Assembly: GCA_014964245.1 (NCBI GenBank) | Contig: JACVYH010000004.1 | Span: forward strand, 186,001 to 250,000 | Origin: Nannizziopsis barbatae | Taxonomy: Eukaryota > Ascomycota > Eurotiomycetes > Onygenales > Nannizziopsiaceae | Length of the DNA stretch: 64,000 nt | Reading direction: 5' to 3' | Program-made: the position numbers and the translations under genes | Notes under the pieces: model-generated | What the model was told of the DNA's origin: nothing | The model's input: the letters and a program-made list of their open reading frames with translations, nothing else | Database searches by the model: none | Part shown: one piece after another, positions 35,990-46,317 of the stretch | Layout of the letters: each line of letters starts with the position of its first letter | How positions within the stretch are numbered: position 1 is the stretch's first letter

Positions 35990-36436
35990 ATGGAAGGTGC
36001 CTTTGAAGGTTAGTGATTGATTACAAGCCCAAATTATTATGATTTTAATGATCTTAGATGTCTTTCTTCCCCCTTATTTACATTCACAGTTGGTCATGAC
36101 AAGCAGGAAATCACTGTACATTCTTCTGCTTTGGCAGGGTTTTCTTGAAGCTTGGATACTCTAATGAACAGTAAAATGATTGAGGTGAATGGAAAGAAGA
36201 GTAAAAGCAGAAAAAATCGCTCAACCAAGGACAAATACAGTATTTCGATGTGGGACACTCCACCTGAGGCCCAGTTTGAGCCAGAAGCTCTGCTTGAACC
36301 TGAACTGGAACCACTTCCAGAAGATTCGTACAATGGCCTGAAGTCTCCATGTCATGAAATAGAGAGTAGTTGGTCATGCGCAACCATTTTTGTATTAGAA
36401 CTATATGTATGTTTTTTGTTAGTATTTGCTGCGTGA
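35990..36436 (+). pseudogene. BTB/POZ-domain gene with a premature TGA
   Basis: Exon 1 35990-36008 and exon 2 36090-36436 join in phase across an 81-base intron. They read an N-terminal BTB start: VGHDKQEITVHSSALAGFS, one TGA (36146-36148), then SLDTLMNSKMIEV. Fungal BTB proteins commonly have Arg, Lys or Pro between that Ser and the S/PLDTL block. A CGA-to-TGA change (a C-to-T mutation in CpG) would explain the stop. Downstream the frame stays open through a basic patch and an acidic TPPEAQFEPEALLEPELEPL stretch to 36436. BTB domains mediate dimerisation or cullin-3 binding. As it stands the product would be about 26 residues. Confidence 0.6.
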
Positions 36437-38286
36437 TGTGAATAGTCCATGAGGACTGCATGTCTTATGCTATGACTGTCACGATATCATTTTGCTGCGG
36501 AGTTTTAAGATGAGAGGTGATATTATTTTCCACACAGTTGTCCATTTGTCACATTCTCTCAATACCAAATAATCAACATCTTTCAGAAAGGCACAGGACA
36601 ATCTTAGGATTAAAACATCGACAGCCATTGGATGCGGGTGTAGCTTCTAACTATTTTCCCAGCCGAAGCCGAGAGGGGCGCGTTCCACACCCGAATTTAT
36701 CAATAAAACGCACCTTATCGTTCATCTCTCAATCGCCGACTTGCGATTCCTTAAGGAAATTCCCGCTCAAGAAATCGCTGGATGATCTCCAGAAAGCAGC
36801 CGACCAAGCTTCAAGAAACTCAGTCACTCAAAAATAGTCAGCAAGCGATGCTGAGATTGCTTTACTCCTTGGGAAGCCAAGACGCTGCGTTTCAAACTTC
36901 GGTTCACGATGTAACTGTGGCATCAGAGCTGGCGGGCCTTATTTCGACACGTTAAAGGCCGCTTCAATCACGAGAGGGCGTGGACTCGGACCCGGGTCAA
37001 AGCGATTCAGGTCGAAGTGCTCACCCATGTCGGTTGATTTTTGCCTCGCGTCAATTTTTTGAGAAGATTGTGTATACTAACACAAAAGTTAACATTCCCA
37101 AAGTATTTCAATACTGATTAAATCTCATACTGGTAAAAAGGTCACACCGTGTCAGAAAATCTATTTTTTCATTTCATAGACTAACAAAAGTAATCATGTA
37201 TTGAGGAGGGAAGGCCTAGTCAGAGTATTGTAGTTTGAAGCAAGTGCGGCTCGGTGTCCTTCCGCCCGCTTGCTTTAGAACCAATTACCCACAGCAAAAA
37301 TTTGTCCCAACTTGTTATTCTTATAAAAGCAATAAGATTAATGATATGTTGGTTGACATGAATTAGTAATGGCACTACATTGAAACATTAATGCAGGTGC
37401 TAATAATACATAAATCCATCTTTCCCAGTCAGTTCCCTTTTGTCAGATTGCCATTTAATCACCACTCACTTTCTCTGAACAGATATTAGATGCAAGCCTG
37501 TGCATCTCGCATTTTGCTTCCAGTTCATTCCAGCAGGGTTCGCTGCCTTTGGCCCCTGTAGCACACATTCCAGTTGAGTTCAGTCTCAATACGGGAGAGC
37601 AAAAGTCTTTTCTCTGGAGAATGAAAAAATGTGAGCATGTGATGCTTAGTTGACAACAAATTATCTCTTAAGTGGGGGATAATGGTATTGTTTGGGAAGT
37701 GAGAGGTATTTTCTACTGAACTTCCCTCAAAGCATCCTTTCTCCCTCTGTAAGCTGCCTATCCCTATCGCATGCTTCTCCTTGCCAGGATCTCATGCGTT
37801 GGTGTCTAATATCTTGCTGTGGTTTGGCCAAACAATCCGGCATGTGACATCATTCTTAATATATTTCACTTCCCCTCCCCGCTCACCCCCGCCAACCTCT
37901 GATTAATTGCCAGTTCCCCCACCACCAACACAATAGGGTGACAAGTAAACCGAGCTCCTGGTGTCCTTTCACCTGCATTCATTTGACTACCATAACCATA
38001 TATTGGCATTCTTTTCTGACTGCTCTTGATTGCTTCTAAGCAGTGATCATTCATTGTTTGAGAAAGACAGCTCTATCAACCACAAAGGTGACAACATCTC
38101 TCTTGACCAAACCTGTATTGCTGACAGATTCATGAGATATCCCGAACCGTACTACCCAGCCGTGAGAAACAGTATTACTGCCTCTCAGCTGATGACAGCT
38201 ACGAATGCCACTGTTGAATTCAGTGAAAATCACTTAAGCAAGGACAACAAAGAAATCCAATCAATCATTCTACTATTTGGCTTGGT
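36437..38286. other. Gene-poor interval
   Basis: About 1.85 kb without a supported gene. One plus-strand frame of 106 codons (36517-36837) has no convincing start or domain. The second half is AT-leaning and CpG-poor, like sequence in transition toward the isochore state. Confidence 0.4.
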
Positions 38287-38615
38287 ATGGCAGAACCAGT
38301 GACAGAAGAGGCTTTGGTATGTATCATTATGCAAACTTCTGTCATATAAGACAGCTGTCTAATGTCTTGCAGCGCAGCCGTTGGAGCCAACTCACCGTAT
38401 CACCGGACTTTTTCACGAATTGTAAGAAGCATGCGATTAATTATATATTGGCAGAAAATTACGAGAGAAAACTATATTGCTTTGAATGCGAGAGTATCGA
38501 ATTCCAGAATGAGGAGGGTGGGAGAATTTGGAGTACCACTGGAGATGGACAAATGGATATGCTGCCTGCAAACGTCGGTGTTTATATTGTTAGAGGAAAG
38601 TCAAGGACTGCATGA
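38287..38615 (+). CDS. Hypothetical 90-residue protein
   Basis: Exon 1 38287-38316 (MAEPVTEEAL), a 56-base intron with GTATGT donor, TCTAATG branch and GCAG acceptor, and exon 2 38373-38615 join in phase 0. The protein reads RSRWSQLTVSPDFF, then a helix (CKKHAINYILAENYERKLY), an acidic middle and a strand-rich end (MLPANVGVYIVRG). I recognise no family. Its stop lies five bases from the stop of the convergent long orphan on the other strand. The intron quality supports a real gene. Confidence 0.45.
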
Positions 38616-38620
38616 CATGA

Positions 38621-41600
38621 TTAAAGAGTGTTGTTATCCGCATACAAAATATCAGCGAGACGAGTGCTCACAACGAATCCCATCCGCAAGCGGATAGTGA
38701 TGTTTTGAGGCAGCTGTTGGCAGATCTCCATTGCAACGCACTCAGTTGTATCTTGAAGACCATTTTCCTTTTCCCAGGCTCGTAGTTGGCTTTTTTCAAT
38801 CGCATCGCAAATACAGGGGCTAAATGTCGAGAAAATGCCTGCAAGAGATGCCTTCTGTAAAGTAAAATACCCGTGATCCTCTGTATCTATGAACAACTGA
38901 TTAGATGCGAACTTCAATGTCTTAATTCTCCTGCTCACCGATATTAGAAATTGACGCTGACGTTGACAATCCTTGGTCAGCCGGTAGCTGCACGTCGCGA
39001 TTTATGGGATTGCTTGGAAGGAGTGAGGAAACTCTCACGTCCATCCGCGGGAATAAACTCCGGACAAGGTCAATAGATATTCCGGTCTCTATCCAAGCAA
39101 TGGCGTCTTGAAAATTCTGTCGAGGGAAGTTCATCTTCACGCATTCTGTTGTTCGAGGACTTTGGGCTGTCGCTTTCTCAAGCATCCGTGTTGGCGAGCC
39201 CTCAACAGCATTATAAAGGCGATCACCAAAGATGCTGCGAATGGCACTCAAATTTGCCGCATGAAACGTCCAATGTTCATCACCTTCAGCACCAGTAATT
39301 GGCTTCGAAGGAACTGGCCCTTTAGTTAGCGCTGATCCAACATCAGATATTAACAGCCATACTAACCTGAAGGGAATAATTGTGTGTAGGTAGCTAGGCT
39401 GTTATTGTCGCCAGACCATGTGGACACTGACTGCTCTCCCGGAGAGATATCAATATCAGTGATGGCCACCGCGAGGTTCTTGCTCATAGAATCTCGTACA
39501 CATTGGCTGCTTTGGTGCAAATCATCGTTGCTCGTGGGGTGCGGCCGATCTGCGAAATGCCCGAGTTAGCCTCTTTGCCTCAAAAGTGCCGCTCTGCGAG
39601 TTTGCCCAAACCGTCATCGTTCTGGATTCCACTTCCGCTCCCCTGCGCCGCAGAGAAGTGCGTTGGGCTCGGATTGTACCCATGGTTCGTGTGTCCCGTC
39701 CCTGTTAAGATTTAGTAAACAGCCTTTCCGCAGATGAGATAGATATTTTACCTTGGCCTTCATGTCCGTTGCTGGCTTCGTGTTCCGTTGCCGCATTGTC
39801 GACCGTTCCGTTCCAATCATCTACCGCGCCTTCTTGTACACCGCCGTTTTGAGTAGAGCGATTTCCGTCATCCTGCGAACGAGAACTAGGCGAAAGTCTG
39901 GCATGGGAAGAGGCTCTGGTCCGTGACTCTCCGCGTCGGGGCGCCGGAACGGGTCGCCTGGGCTGCGTGGGACATGTGGTTGTCCGTTGGTCTGCCCTCG
40001 AGTGGGTCGATGGCTTGCGGACGCGCTGTCGACTGTTTGTCGGCTCACCCGGGTCTTGATTGCACCGCCTGCGTGATGATTTGGTGCCTACTGGCAAAGG
40101 ATTGGCCAAAGTGCTGGTGGGAGCCGGGGGAGAACGTGATGTAAACATTGCCTGACTGCCAAGGCGATGCATGTTTAAATCGCTTGGACCGCCCGAGGGA
40201 TACAAAGTACTCAGAGTGCCACCGGCCATCCATTCGGAGGCAGTAAATGCAGGCGGTTCTACCGGCGCCAGTGCATTTTGAAAAGCTGGTGGGGGCCCAC
40301 CTCTTTGTTCCCTGCTATAGCCATGCGCAACAGGTTGATGGGCCACCGGGTTATGGTGGCTGCTCCGGTATGTGCTCCATTGATCTGAGAGTAGGTCAGA
40401 AATTTAGAAAAGCTGTTTTGTTGCTGTTTTTGTATCACTTACTAAAACTACTTGCGCTCTGGCCTATCTCATTTGGAGTCCTGGCACCGAAACTGTGCGG
40501 GCTAGTGGCTGCGACATAAGGTGTTGGGCCTGGATGCATGGGCTGGTCATTCGAATCGCTCGGTCTGGTCACGTTATCTGGTGGCGGAGGAGGAATCCCA
40601 GAGAAATCATTTGATTGCACGTGAACGCGAAAAGCGCTGTGATTCGCGGGCGAATGTCCTGCTGCCGGAAAAGGAGAGGTCAAAGCGCTGGGTATGGGAC
40701 CGCGGTATGGTGTAACCATTAGCTGATTGCTGGAACCCAAATCGCGAGCTGATCCACCGCGAAAAACTGTTGTCCAACATACCTAAGCTCTGATTCGCAC
40801 CTAATGGTGGCAGCTGCAGCCCATTTCCCAGAATAGGAGCGAGTCCGTTACCTCCCTCGTTGATAGAACCCTGTACACCTTGGGCGCTTTGATGAAAGTT
40901 ATCATTGCTGGTCGTGTGCTGCTGGTCTGTGAAATGCCCAAGTCAGCCTCTTTGCCTCGAAACTGCCGCTGCGCCAGTTATTTTACCCTGGCCTATCGAA
41001 GCTTGAACAGGTCCATATCCGTTGCCAGGCTCCATTTCCGCTGCGGTACCGCCAACCACCCCGTTCCAGCTGTCTACTGTGCCTTCTTGTGCAACACCAT
41101 CTTGAGTATGGCGATTTCCGTCTTCCCGCGAACGAGCACCGGCTGAATCTCCGGTATGGGATGAGCCACCAGTCGGTGACCCTCCCTGTCGGGGCCCTGG
41201 AATGGGTCGCCTGGGCTGCGTGGGGCGTGTTGCTCTCCGTCGTTCCGCCCTCGGGGTCGCTGGTTTACGGACGCGCTGTCGACCGTTTGTCGGCCCGCTT
41301 CGTTCTCTGTTGGGCTGGTTTCGTTGTTCTTTGTCTCGTAGGATATGTGAGCACCGGACAGTTTTCCACACCTGTTGGACGCCTACCTGCGTGGCCCTCT
41401 TGCCGTGCTGGCTCCTCGTCCGGCACCCATGCTACCAACCAGTGAGCGATTCAGACGCCAACGTGCCACAAAACCATGGCCCGGAAACGGAGGGCTCACC
41501 GATGAAAGAATGGCGGCTGCTCAAAATACCATCAAAGTGATCAAACAATGTTTCGACAACTTGATTTGCTGATTTTGGCTGACCATCTCTCGGGGCCCAA

Positions 41601-42464
41601 ATCTCCTCTGCCTGCGCTCGCACGGCGTTCGCGATCGGGCTTAGAACATTGGCAGCGTCTACAGTTTCGACAGGCAGATATTTATCCCACCTAGATTGGT
41701 CCATCAGTCATCTCTTGACCCTCGGATATGGAATAGCGATGATGGGCCCACTTACGTCGGCCTCGTCAGCCGGGGAATGTAGATCAATGCACCTTCGCCG
41801 CTACATGCCTCCATGACACGGCTGTATACCTTCCCGGCATGCAGGAACTCCTGGAGGTCAGCTTTCTCCAAGACCGTCTCAGAGACTAGGCCCGAGTCGA
41901 CAAGAACAGCCACCACTTCCTTCCGCTGGCGCGGCAGCTCGCTCCGTGGTGGTAGGATCCTCTCCACCATGCGAAAGAAGCAAACCGTCCAGATGCGCCA
42001 ACAGATATCGTTGACCACCTGCTGCTTCGTGAGTTTGATGATGGATAAGAAAAAGTCATCCAGCGGCCGCGCGGCGAGGGATCCGGGGGCCTCGATAGAG
42101 AGAGCAACCCTATCACCACTATAGAAGGCCTGTGGGTTTTCCGCCCACCCCCAGATCAGACACTGTACCTCGCTCTCCAATTTCTCGACAGAGCAAGCTC
42201 CCGGTGTGGCTAGCCGCTGGTAGAGCCTATTACCAGTAGTAGATCTGAGAAAGGACTTCCATCGACCCGGAACAGCATCCCAACATCGCCGGATATCCTC
42301 CAGAGTCTGATTACTGTCAGAACGGGAACCAAAGAAAGGAACCGCGACCTTACAGCTTGATCGGCCAACGGGGATCGTTTCCCCTTCGCGTGCTGCGCTT
42401 CAACGGGGATTGTGGCAATCAACCTCGCGATGCCCATCAACTGTATACTGAGTTCAGCGCCCAT
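38621..42464 (-). CDS. Long multi-exon orphan protein with an internal duplication
   Basis: Minus-strand exons with matching phases: 42464-42354, 42306-41756, 41690 to about 41435, about 41422-40987, 40926-40783, 40748-40443, 40384-39752, 39701-39606, 39549-39367, 39319-38939, 38886-38621; roughly 1,050-1,090 residues. The exon 3/4 junction is unresolved: a TAG at 41434-41432 lies in frame there, so it is an intron I cannot place or a stop. The N-terminal third is helical and Cys/Trp-containing (WDAVPGRWKSFLRS, LIWGWAENPQAFYSGD). The middle is Arg/Pro/Ser/Gln-rich, disordered and present twice (RQRVRKP, PTQPRRP, DDGNR, TSNDD/NxxHQS). The C-terminus is folded-looking (AIAWIETGISIDLVRSLFPR, ENGLQDTTECVAMEIC). 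No known domain recognised; the middle resembles nuclear regulators in style only. One intron uses a GC donor and one is only 34 bases. Confidence 0.6.
39486..40044. repeat. Diverged duplication, copy 1
   Basis: This stretch aligns with 40863-41294 in the same orientation (for example GCCTCTTTGCCTC, CTGGGCTGCGTGG and GACGCGCTGTCGA occur in both). It includes an intron, the exon edges and the Arg/Pro-rich coding part. Copy 1 carries about 100-150 extra bases (near 39606-39760) that form an additional exon. The two copies are clearly diverged, so this is an old event. Confidence 0.8.
40863..41294. repeat. Diverged duplication, copy 2
   Basis: Partner of the 39486-40044 copy, about 1.3 kb away within the same minus-strand gene. 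The aligned intron has a GT donor here but GC in copy 1. Confidence 0.8.
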
Positions 42465-42831
42465 TTCGGTATGGTATATCAGACAAAAAAAATTCGATCT
42501 TGCTCTCCTCCTGGGTTTGTGAATCAGGATGTGGCAAAGTTATCGAAGAGCTCTGGCAAAAGGCTCAGCTGTCGCCGACATTTTGATCACAACCCCTTGT
42601 CACGTCGAGCCAATCTTTTTCTCACGAATTCGACTAGGGCTACGGCGCTAGACCGGTTCGGGCCGTACGGCTCTCGTGAGAGCCGTACGGCCCGAACCGG
42701 TCTAGCGCATTCAAACACCAACCCACAGTGCGGGCCAATGTTTCATCTGCAGGACTACGGAGTATACTGCCAATCAATCATTCCAAACAAGCCTCACCCT
42801 CTAGCACTGTTGGTCACCCATCCTTCCCTGC
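42465..42831. promoter_or_regulatory. Divergent promoter between two orphan genes
   Basis: The 367 bases between the start of the long minus-strand orphan and the start of the plus-strand orphan. It contains the 64-base palindrome and a TACGGAGT motif at 42756-42763 followed by a TATAC sequence, about 65 bases upstream of the plus-strand ATG. Confidence 0.45.
42645..42708. repeat. 64-base near-perfect palindrome
   Basis: Two perfect 31-base arms (42645-42675 and 42678-42708) are separated by only two bases. The left arm begins GCGCTAGACCGGTTCGGG and the right arm ends with its exact complement. It is GC- and CpG-rich, with nested short palindromes (ACCGGT, CGTACG). Transcribed, it would form a very strong hairpin; as DNA it could extrude as a cruciform. 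It lies 180 bases from one start codon and 123 from the other. Confidence 0.97.
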
Positions 42832-43312
42832 ATGAAGAACGCCGCTCTTCAACTGCTGAAAGCCTGTGGTGCGAGCACGGTATTCTACCTTCCCGAAGCG
42901 TTCCCGTGCGTCGCGTTCCTGGACAGCCTGGACGCGGTGGGATTCTCGGTCCTGTCCCACTGTCTGCGGCGGGAATTCTCCGCGGACGCTGACTGCAGCA
43001 CCGTGACTCGTAGAACAGTAAGTTCCGTCCACCCTGAATGGTACCTGTCCAACTGACTCATGGCTGCAGTGTCCGGTCGTCCGAGGCGTGGCCCCTTCAA
43101 CACCTCCATCGACTCAGGGCCTGGGGGTCCCGTCGCTTTGTGACAACCGAACCCAAGTGCCTGTGACCTGTCGGGCATGGAGTCCGTTCATAACTTCTCA
43201 GAAGGACCATATAAGGATGCGCGATCCATTTGGTCGCCTTCACGATGCGGATGCCATTCACCATACTTCTCTGGATGACTGCTCGTACATCAGCAGGATT
43301 GCCTGCACCTGA
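42832..43312 (+). CDS. Hypothetical Cys-containing orphan protein
   Basis: Exons 42832-43017 and 43070-43312, phase 0, 52-base intron with GTAAGT, an AACTGAC branch and GCAG; 142 residues. Exon 1: LQLLKACGASTVFYLPEAFP, then CVAFLDSLDAVGFSVLSHCL. Exon 2 has a Pro/Ser linker (VAPSTPPSTQGLGVPS), then CRAWSPF and a His/Asp-rich end. The N-terminus is mildly hydrophobic but not a clear signal peptide. No known family. It is divergent from the long orphan across the palindrome. Confidence 0.5.
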
Positions 43313-43903
43313 CTTCATCTCCTGGCATGGCCTTGCCTGGCTTGGCTTGCTGCTGCAGTCACTGCCCGGGATCAGTAACTGCTTTCCACACTGGTTGATT
43401 CAGAAGATCAGAAATTTCCACATCTTGAACAATACCAGCAGCAAGGATCATCCTTCTACACTGCCAGTGAAGAAGGACTGAAGTCCCACAGGATAATCTT
43501 CTGAATTGTAAGTCCTTACTTGCGCAGGTGCCTGCGGAAACCTGCTCATCCTTCTTAGGTGCTTGTTCACGAAGTCTTGGAGGCTTCGCCCTCTGACCCT
43601 GGCCCACCTAGCTCTGGACAATAACTATGCATTGCCTGTGAGCAGAGCCATGTTGAAGGATGCATGGCAGACGGCCGGAAGTTCAATGATTCCATCAATG
43701 CAGGCGCCGGTTGACATTGATTACAGTGAAGATGCTGATGCAGAGGGCCTATCCGCCTTTTTCTTTTCTCTTACTAGGTGCTGAGGACAGAAATGAATCT
43801 ATGGCTTCACCGGAAGGCGTGTTAGGCTTCCTACAGATTCACATCACGGAACTGTAATGAGCTGTATTTGCATACTGAAAACCCACTTACTATAAAAGAA
43901 AGG
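43313..43903. other. Intergenic
   Basis: No supported gene. TATAAA at about 43891-43896 lies just before the next gene and suggests that its translation begins downstream, at 43958 or 43961, rather than at 43904. Confidence 0.4.
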
Positions 43904-44423
43904 ATGCTCCCTTCTGAACACTACATTATAATCACTTGGGAGACATTGCATTTTCAAATGATGGAGGGCGCCGGGCAGCAGATGGACGCGCAGAAGCTTG
44001 TCAAGTGCTTGGAAACCCTCAAGCACGCCATTGGCAACAGGGCGGGCTTGGACCACCGGCTGGCACAGCAGCTACGAGATCATCTAGGGGTTTGCCTTCC
44101 CAACTGATTGTCCATGCTTGGCTGACGTGAACAAGGACCCGGAAGCCGTCGCGACAGCCCTGGGGCGGGAACAGCGCAATGGGATCGACGGCCTCTGCCA
44201 CCGTTGGGGTGAGCTGAGGGACAAACTTCGGTCTGAGCACATTCCGACCCTCTGGAAACTTATGATGAAGCTGTGGTTCCTGCTGCGTTTGGCACGGACC
44301 ATCTCTCAGGGCCCGCCGGGCGGGCTGGGCGACAGTATCACCAAATCCCTGGACAATCACAGAGCAACCAAAGTCTCAGACGAGGCGTATCGCGGTTCCT
44401 TTCTCAGAGCACCGATCCCTTGA
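43904..44423 (+). CDS. Helical orphan protein
   Basis: Exons 43904-44089 and 44136-44423 join in phase 0 across a 46-base intron (GTTTGC donor, GCTGACG branch, ACAAG acceptor); 157 residues, or 139 if translation starts at 43958, as the nearby TATA box suggests. It is almost all helix: QKLVKCLETLKHAIGNRAGL, DHRLAQQLRDHLG, then GLCHRWGELRDKLRSEHIP and LWKLMMKLWFLLRLART. GLDHRL and RWGELRDKLRSEH weakly resemble GLNDRF and KWCGFRDQLRQTGH in the gene at 49242, so the two may be paralogues. The 3' end is uncertain: another frame (to about 44500) reads TDPLTVEEERTYEQEQMDT and might be the true last exon. Confidence 0.4.
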
Positions 44424-44692
44424 CGGTGGAGGAAGAGCGTACGTACGAACAGGAGCAGATGGACACAATGAGTGTCAGGGCCGGAGGGAATCAGACATGA
44501 ACGGGGTTCGAACTGTCGAAAGCGGCACATGTGGAATCATAGAAATCAGAAGCTTACATTGTACATGGAATATCCTGCCAAAATTTCCAACCAACCACGC
44601 TTACTTCGGGTAATCAAAGGCAGACGCCCCTATCACCACATTGCTATTTCATAGCGTCGGACCCTGTAGTTTAAGTTACATAATCAAATGAG
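44424..44692. other. Intergenic or unrecognised last exon
   Basis: Short interval that may include the acidic alternative end of the previous gene (to about 44500). Nothing else seen. Confidence 0.3.
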
Positions 44693-45825
44693 ATGGTTGA
44701 GGCAGGATTTGGCGGCATTCTTGGCCTCAGTTGTCACACACAGGATCTGATCCTATCTTTTTGCGATTCCACCAGGGAGGCTGCCCAGCCGGACGCCTTA
44801 ATCCACCATCAGCTGTATCCTTGTCGGGTGGTCTTCGGGGAGAGTGTGGCCCTCACCGGTGATCGAAACCGATGCACCCTCAATGCGGTCAGCTATATGC
44901 GATCGGTAAGAACCCCGTCCCATATATCAGCTCCATCGCCATGTCATCTCGATCCCTCGAAAAGCCTTCAGACATCGCCCCCGCCGCGCCACTCAATGCA
45001 GTGCAGCCTCTGCCTCCTGGTCAAAGAGATGGACGACAGCCGGGCGGGGTGGATTTCGCCCCCCAAGCCCTCACTCACGAGTGCGACCGCCGATGAGATC
45101 GGGCCGGACAGGTGAGCATCGCTCTGCGACGCTGATGAGAAGGGAACTAATCAAGAACGGAGCATTATGGCAACCTAGACCACCAGACTATCGGAGAATT
45201 GAAACACTCCTTCTATCACTGCAGGATGCTTTGTTTTACCCCACCGATGATGCTATTTCTGCGATCAAAAGGCACTTCCTGGAGCTCTTTCCGGTTTGTT
45301 CCCCCTGCGGGATGACATCTGCACTTGGCTCACTCAGCGCAGGATGACGGCGTCCATCGGCCTGTGAAGTACGACCAGCCTGAGGATGTCTTGACTCTAT
45401 TTGGTCTCTGGAATCATGTGAGGGCCCGATACGATCCGCTGCAGCCTCACGTCTTCATGGCCTTCATAGAATCGGTCATGGTACGAATTCACCGCTGGCT
45501 TAAGGAAGCAGCGGCAAAGTATCTGCGGGATACATGGAAGGCCCTGGGGTCTGACGATCCCTACAATGCCGTTTCAGGCTTGCTGGAGGGTGTCAGCGGG
45601 CTTGCTGCAGACGAGCGAGACTTTTCTTCCGAGTTTGATGACACGTTCAGGGTCGCGGTACAGCTCATGGAGAAGTCGGGTGGAGACACGGTGACGGCAA
45701 GAAGCGAAATGATCCCGTTGAGAAAACTCATGTCCGTGATGTACGGTAAATATCCCCCTGTTCAGGTCCCAGTGCTGTTTGACAGGGAGATAGCGGGACG
45801 CGGATTGAATCTCAACGACATGTAG
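44693..45825 (+). CDS. Orphan protein with a helical C-terminal domain
   Basis: Well supported: the exon ending 45293 (IETLLLSLQDALFYPTDDAI, AIKRHFLELFP), a 49-base phase-0 intron 45294-45342, and the exon 45343-45825 (DDGVHRPVKYDQPEDVLTLF to GLNLNDM). The 5' part is less certain. An ORF from the ATG at 44693 runs to 45115; joining it to the second exon needs either a 31-base intron (45115-45145) or a junction I could not find. The C-terminal domain is helical and acidic (VMVRIHRWLKEAAAKYLRDT, WKALGSDDPYNAVSGLLEGV), with a periodicity like the gene at 49242. Function unknown. Confidence 0.45.
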
Positions 45826-46317
45826 CCTGTTATTTTCTTCTTATGATAGCCACACAATCAAATCACTCGATCTGTTATGGAGTTCTCGTCGTGGGGATCT
45901 TGTAGACCAAAAGGCCGTGCAGACGACAGCCACTTGCACCTGTCGCTCAGCACCACAGGCTGTGTTGAAGTTTGGTTTTGGAAGAACATCTGGTACGCTA
46001 GGGCTGTGGAGCCGGCTTGGCATCCGCTTACTCTTCAAGATCGCAACAACTGCAGAACCATACAACCAACTGTCTGTACGTTACTCGGTTGATCATGATC
46101 CGCGCAGGCCTTCCTATGTGATTATTCATTCCCCCTTCTGTCCATGAATCAATTCAAACAGCAAATGGTGACATGATAAACTGCCCTTCCACTGAGTGGT
46201 TGGCACCTGAATTACAACGGGCGCCACGGCCAGAGTGAACTGGTTCATGGATATAAGAGTGGATGGCCCCGCCCATTTCCGTAGCAACAAACTTCAGCCG
46301 GGCATGGCCTGTTGCCT
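45826..46317. other. Possible unassigned exon (about 45835-46147)
   Basis: One plus-strand frame is open for about 100 codons and reads protein-like text (SLDLLWSSRRGDLVDQKAVQ, LKFGFGRTSGTLGLWSRLGI) up to a TGA at 46147. It has no ATG, and I see no clear splice to the gene before it, from which it is shifted in frame. It may be a frameshifted continuation of that gene. Confidence 0.25.

Noticed and set aside
36517..36837. 106-codon plus-strand ORF
   Set aside because: No ATG at its start and no domain; text turns lysine/serine-rich without conserved features.
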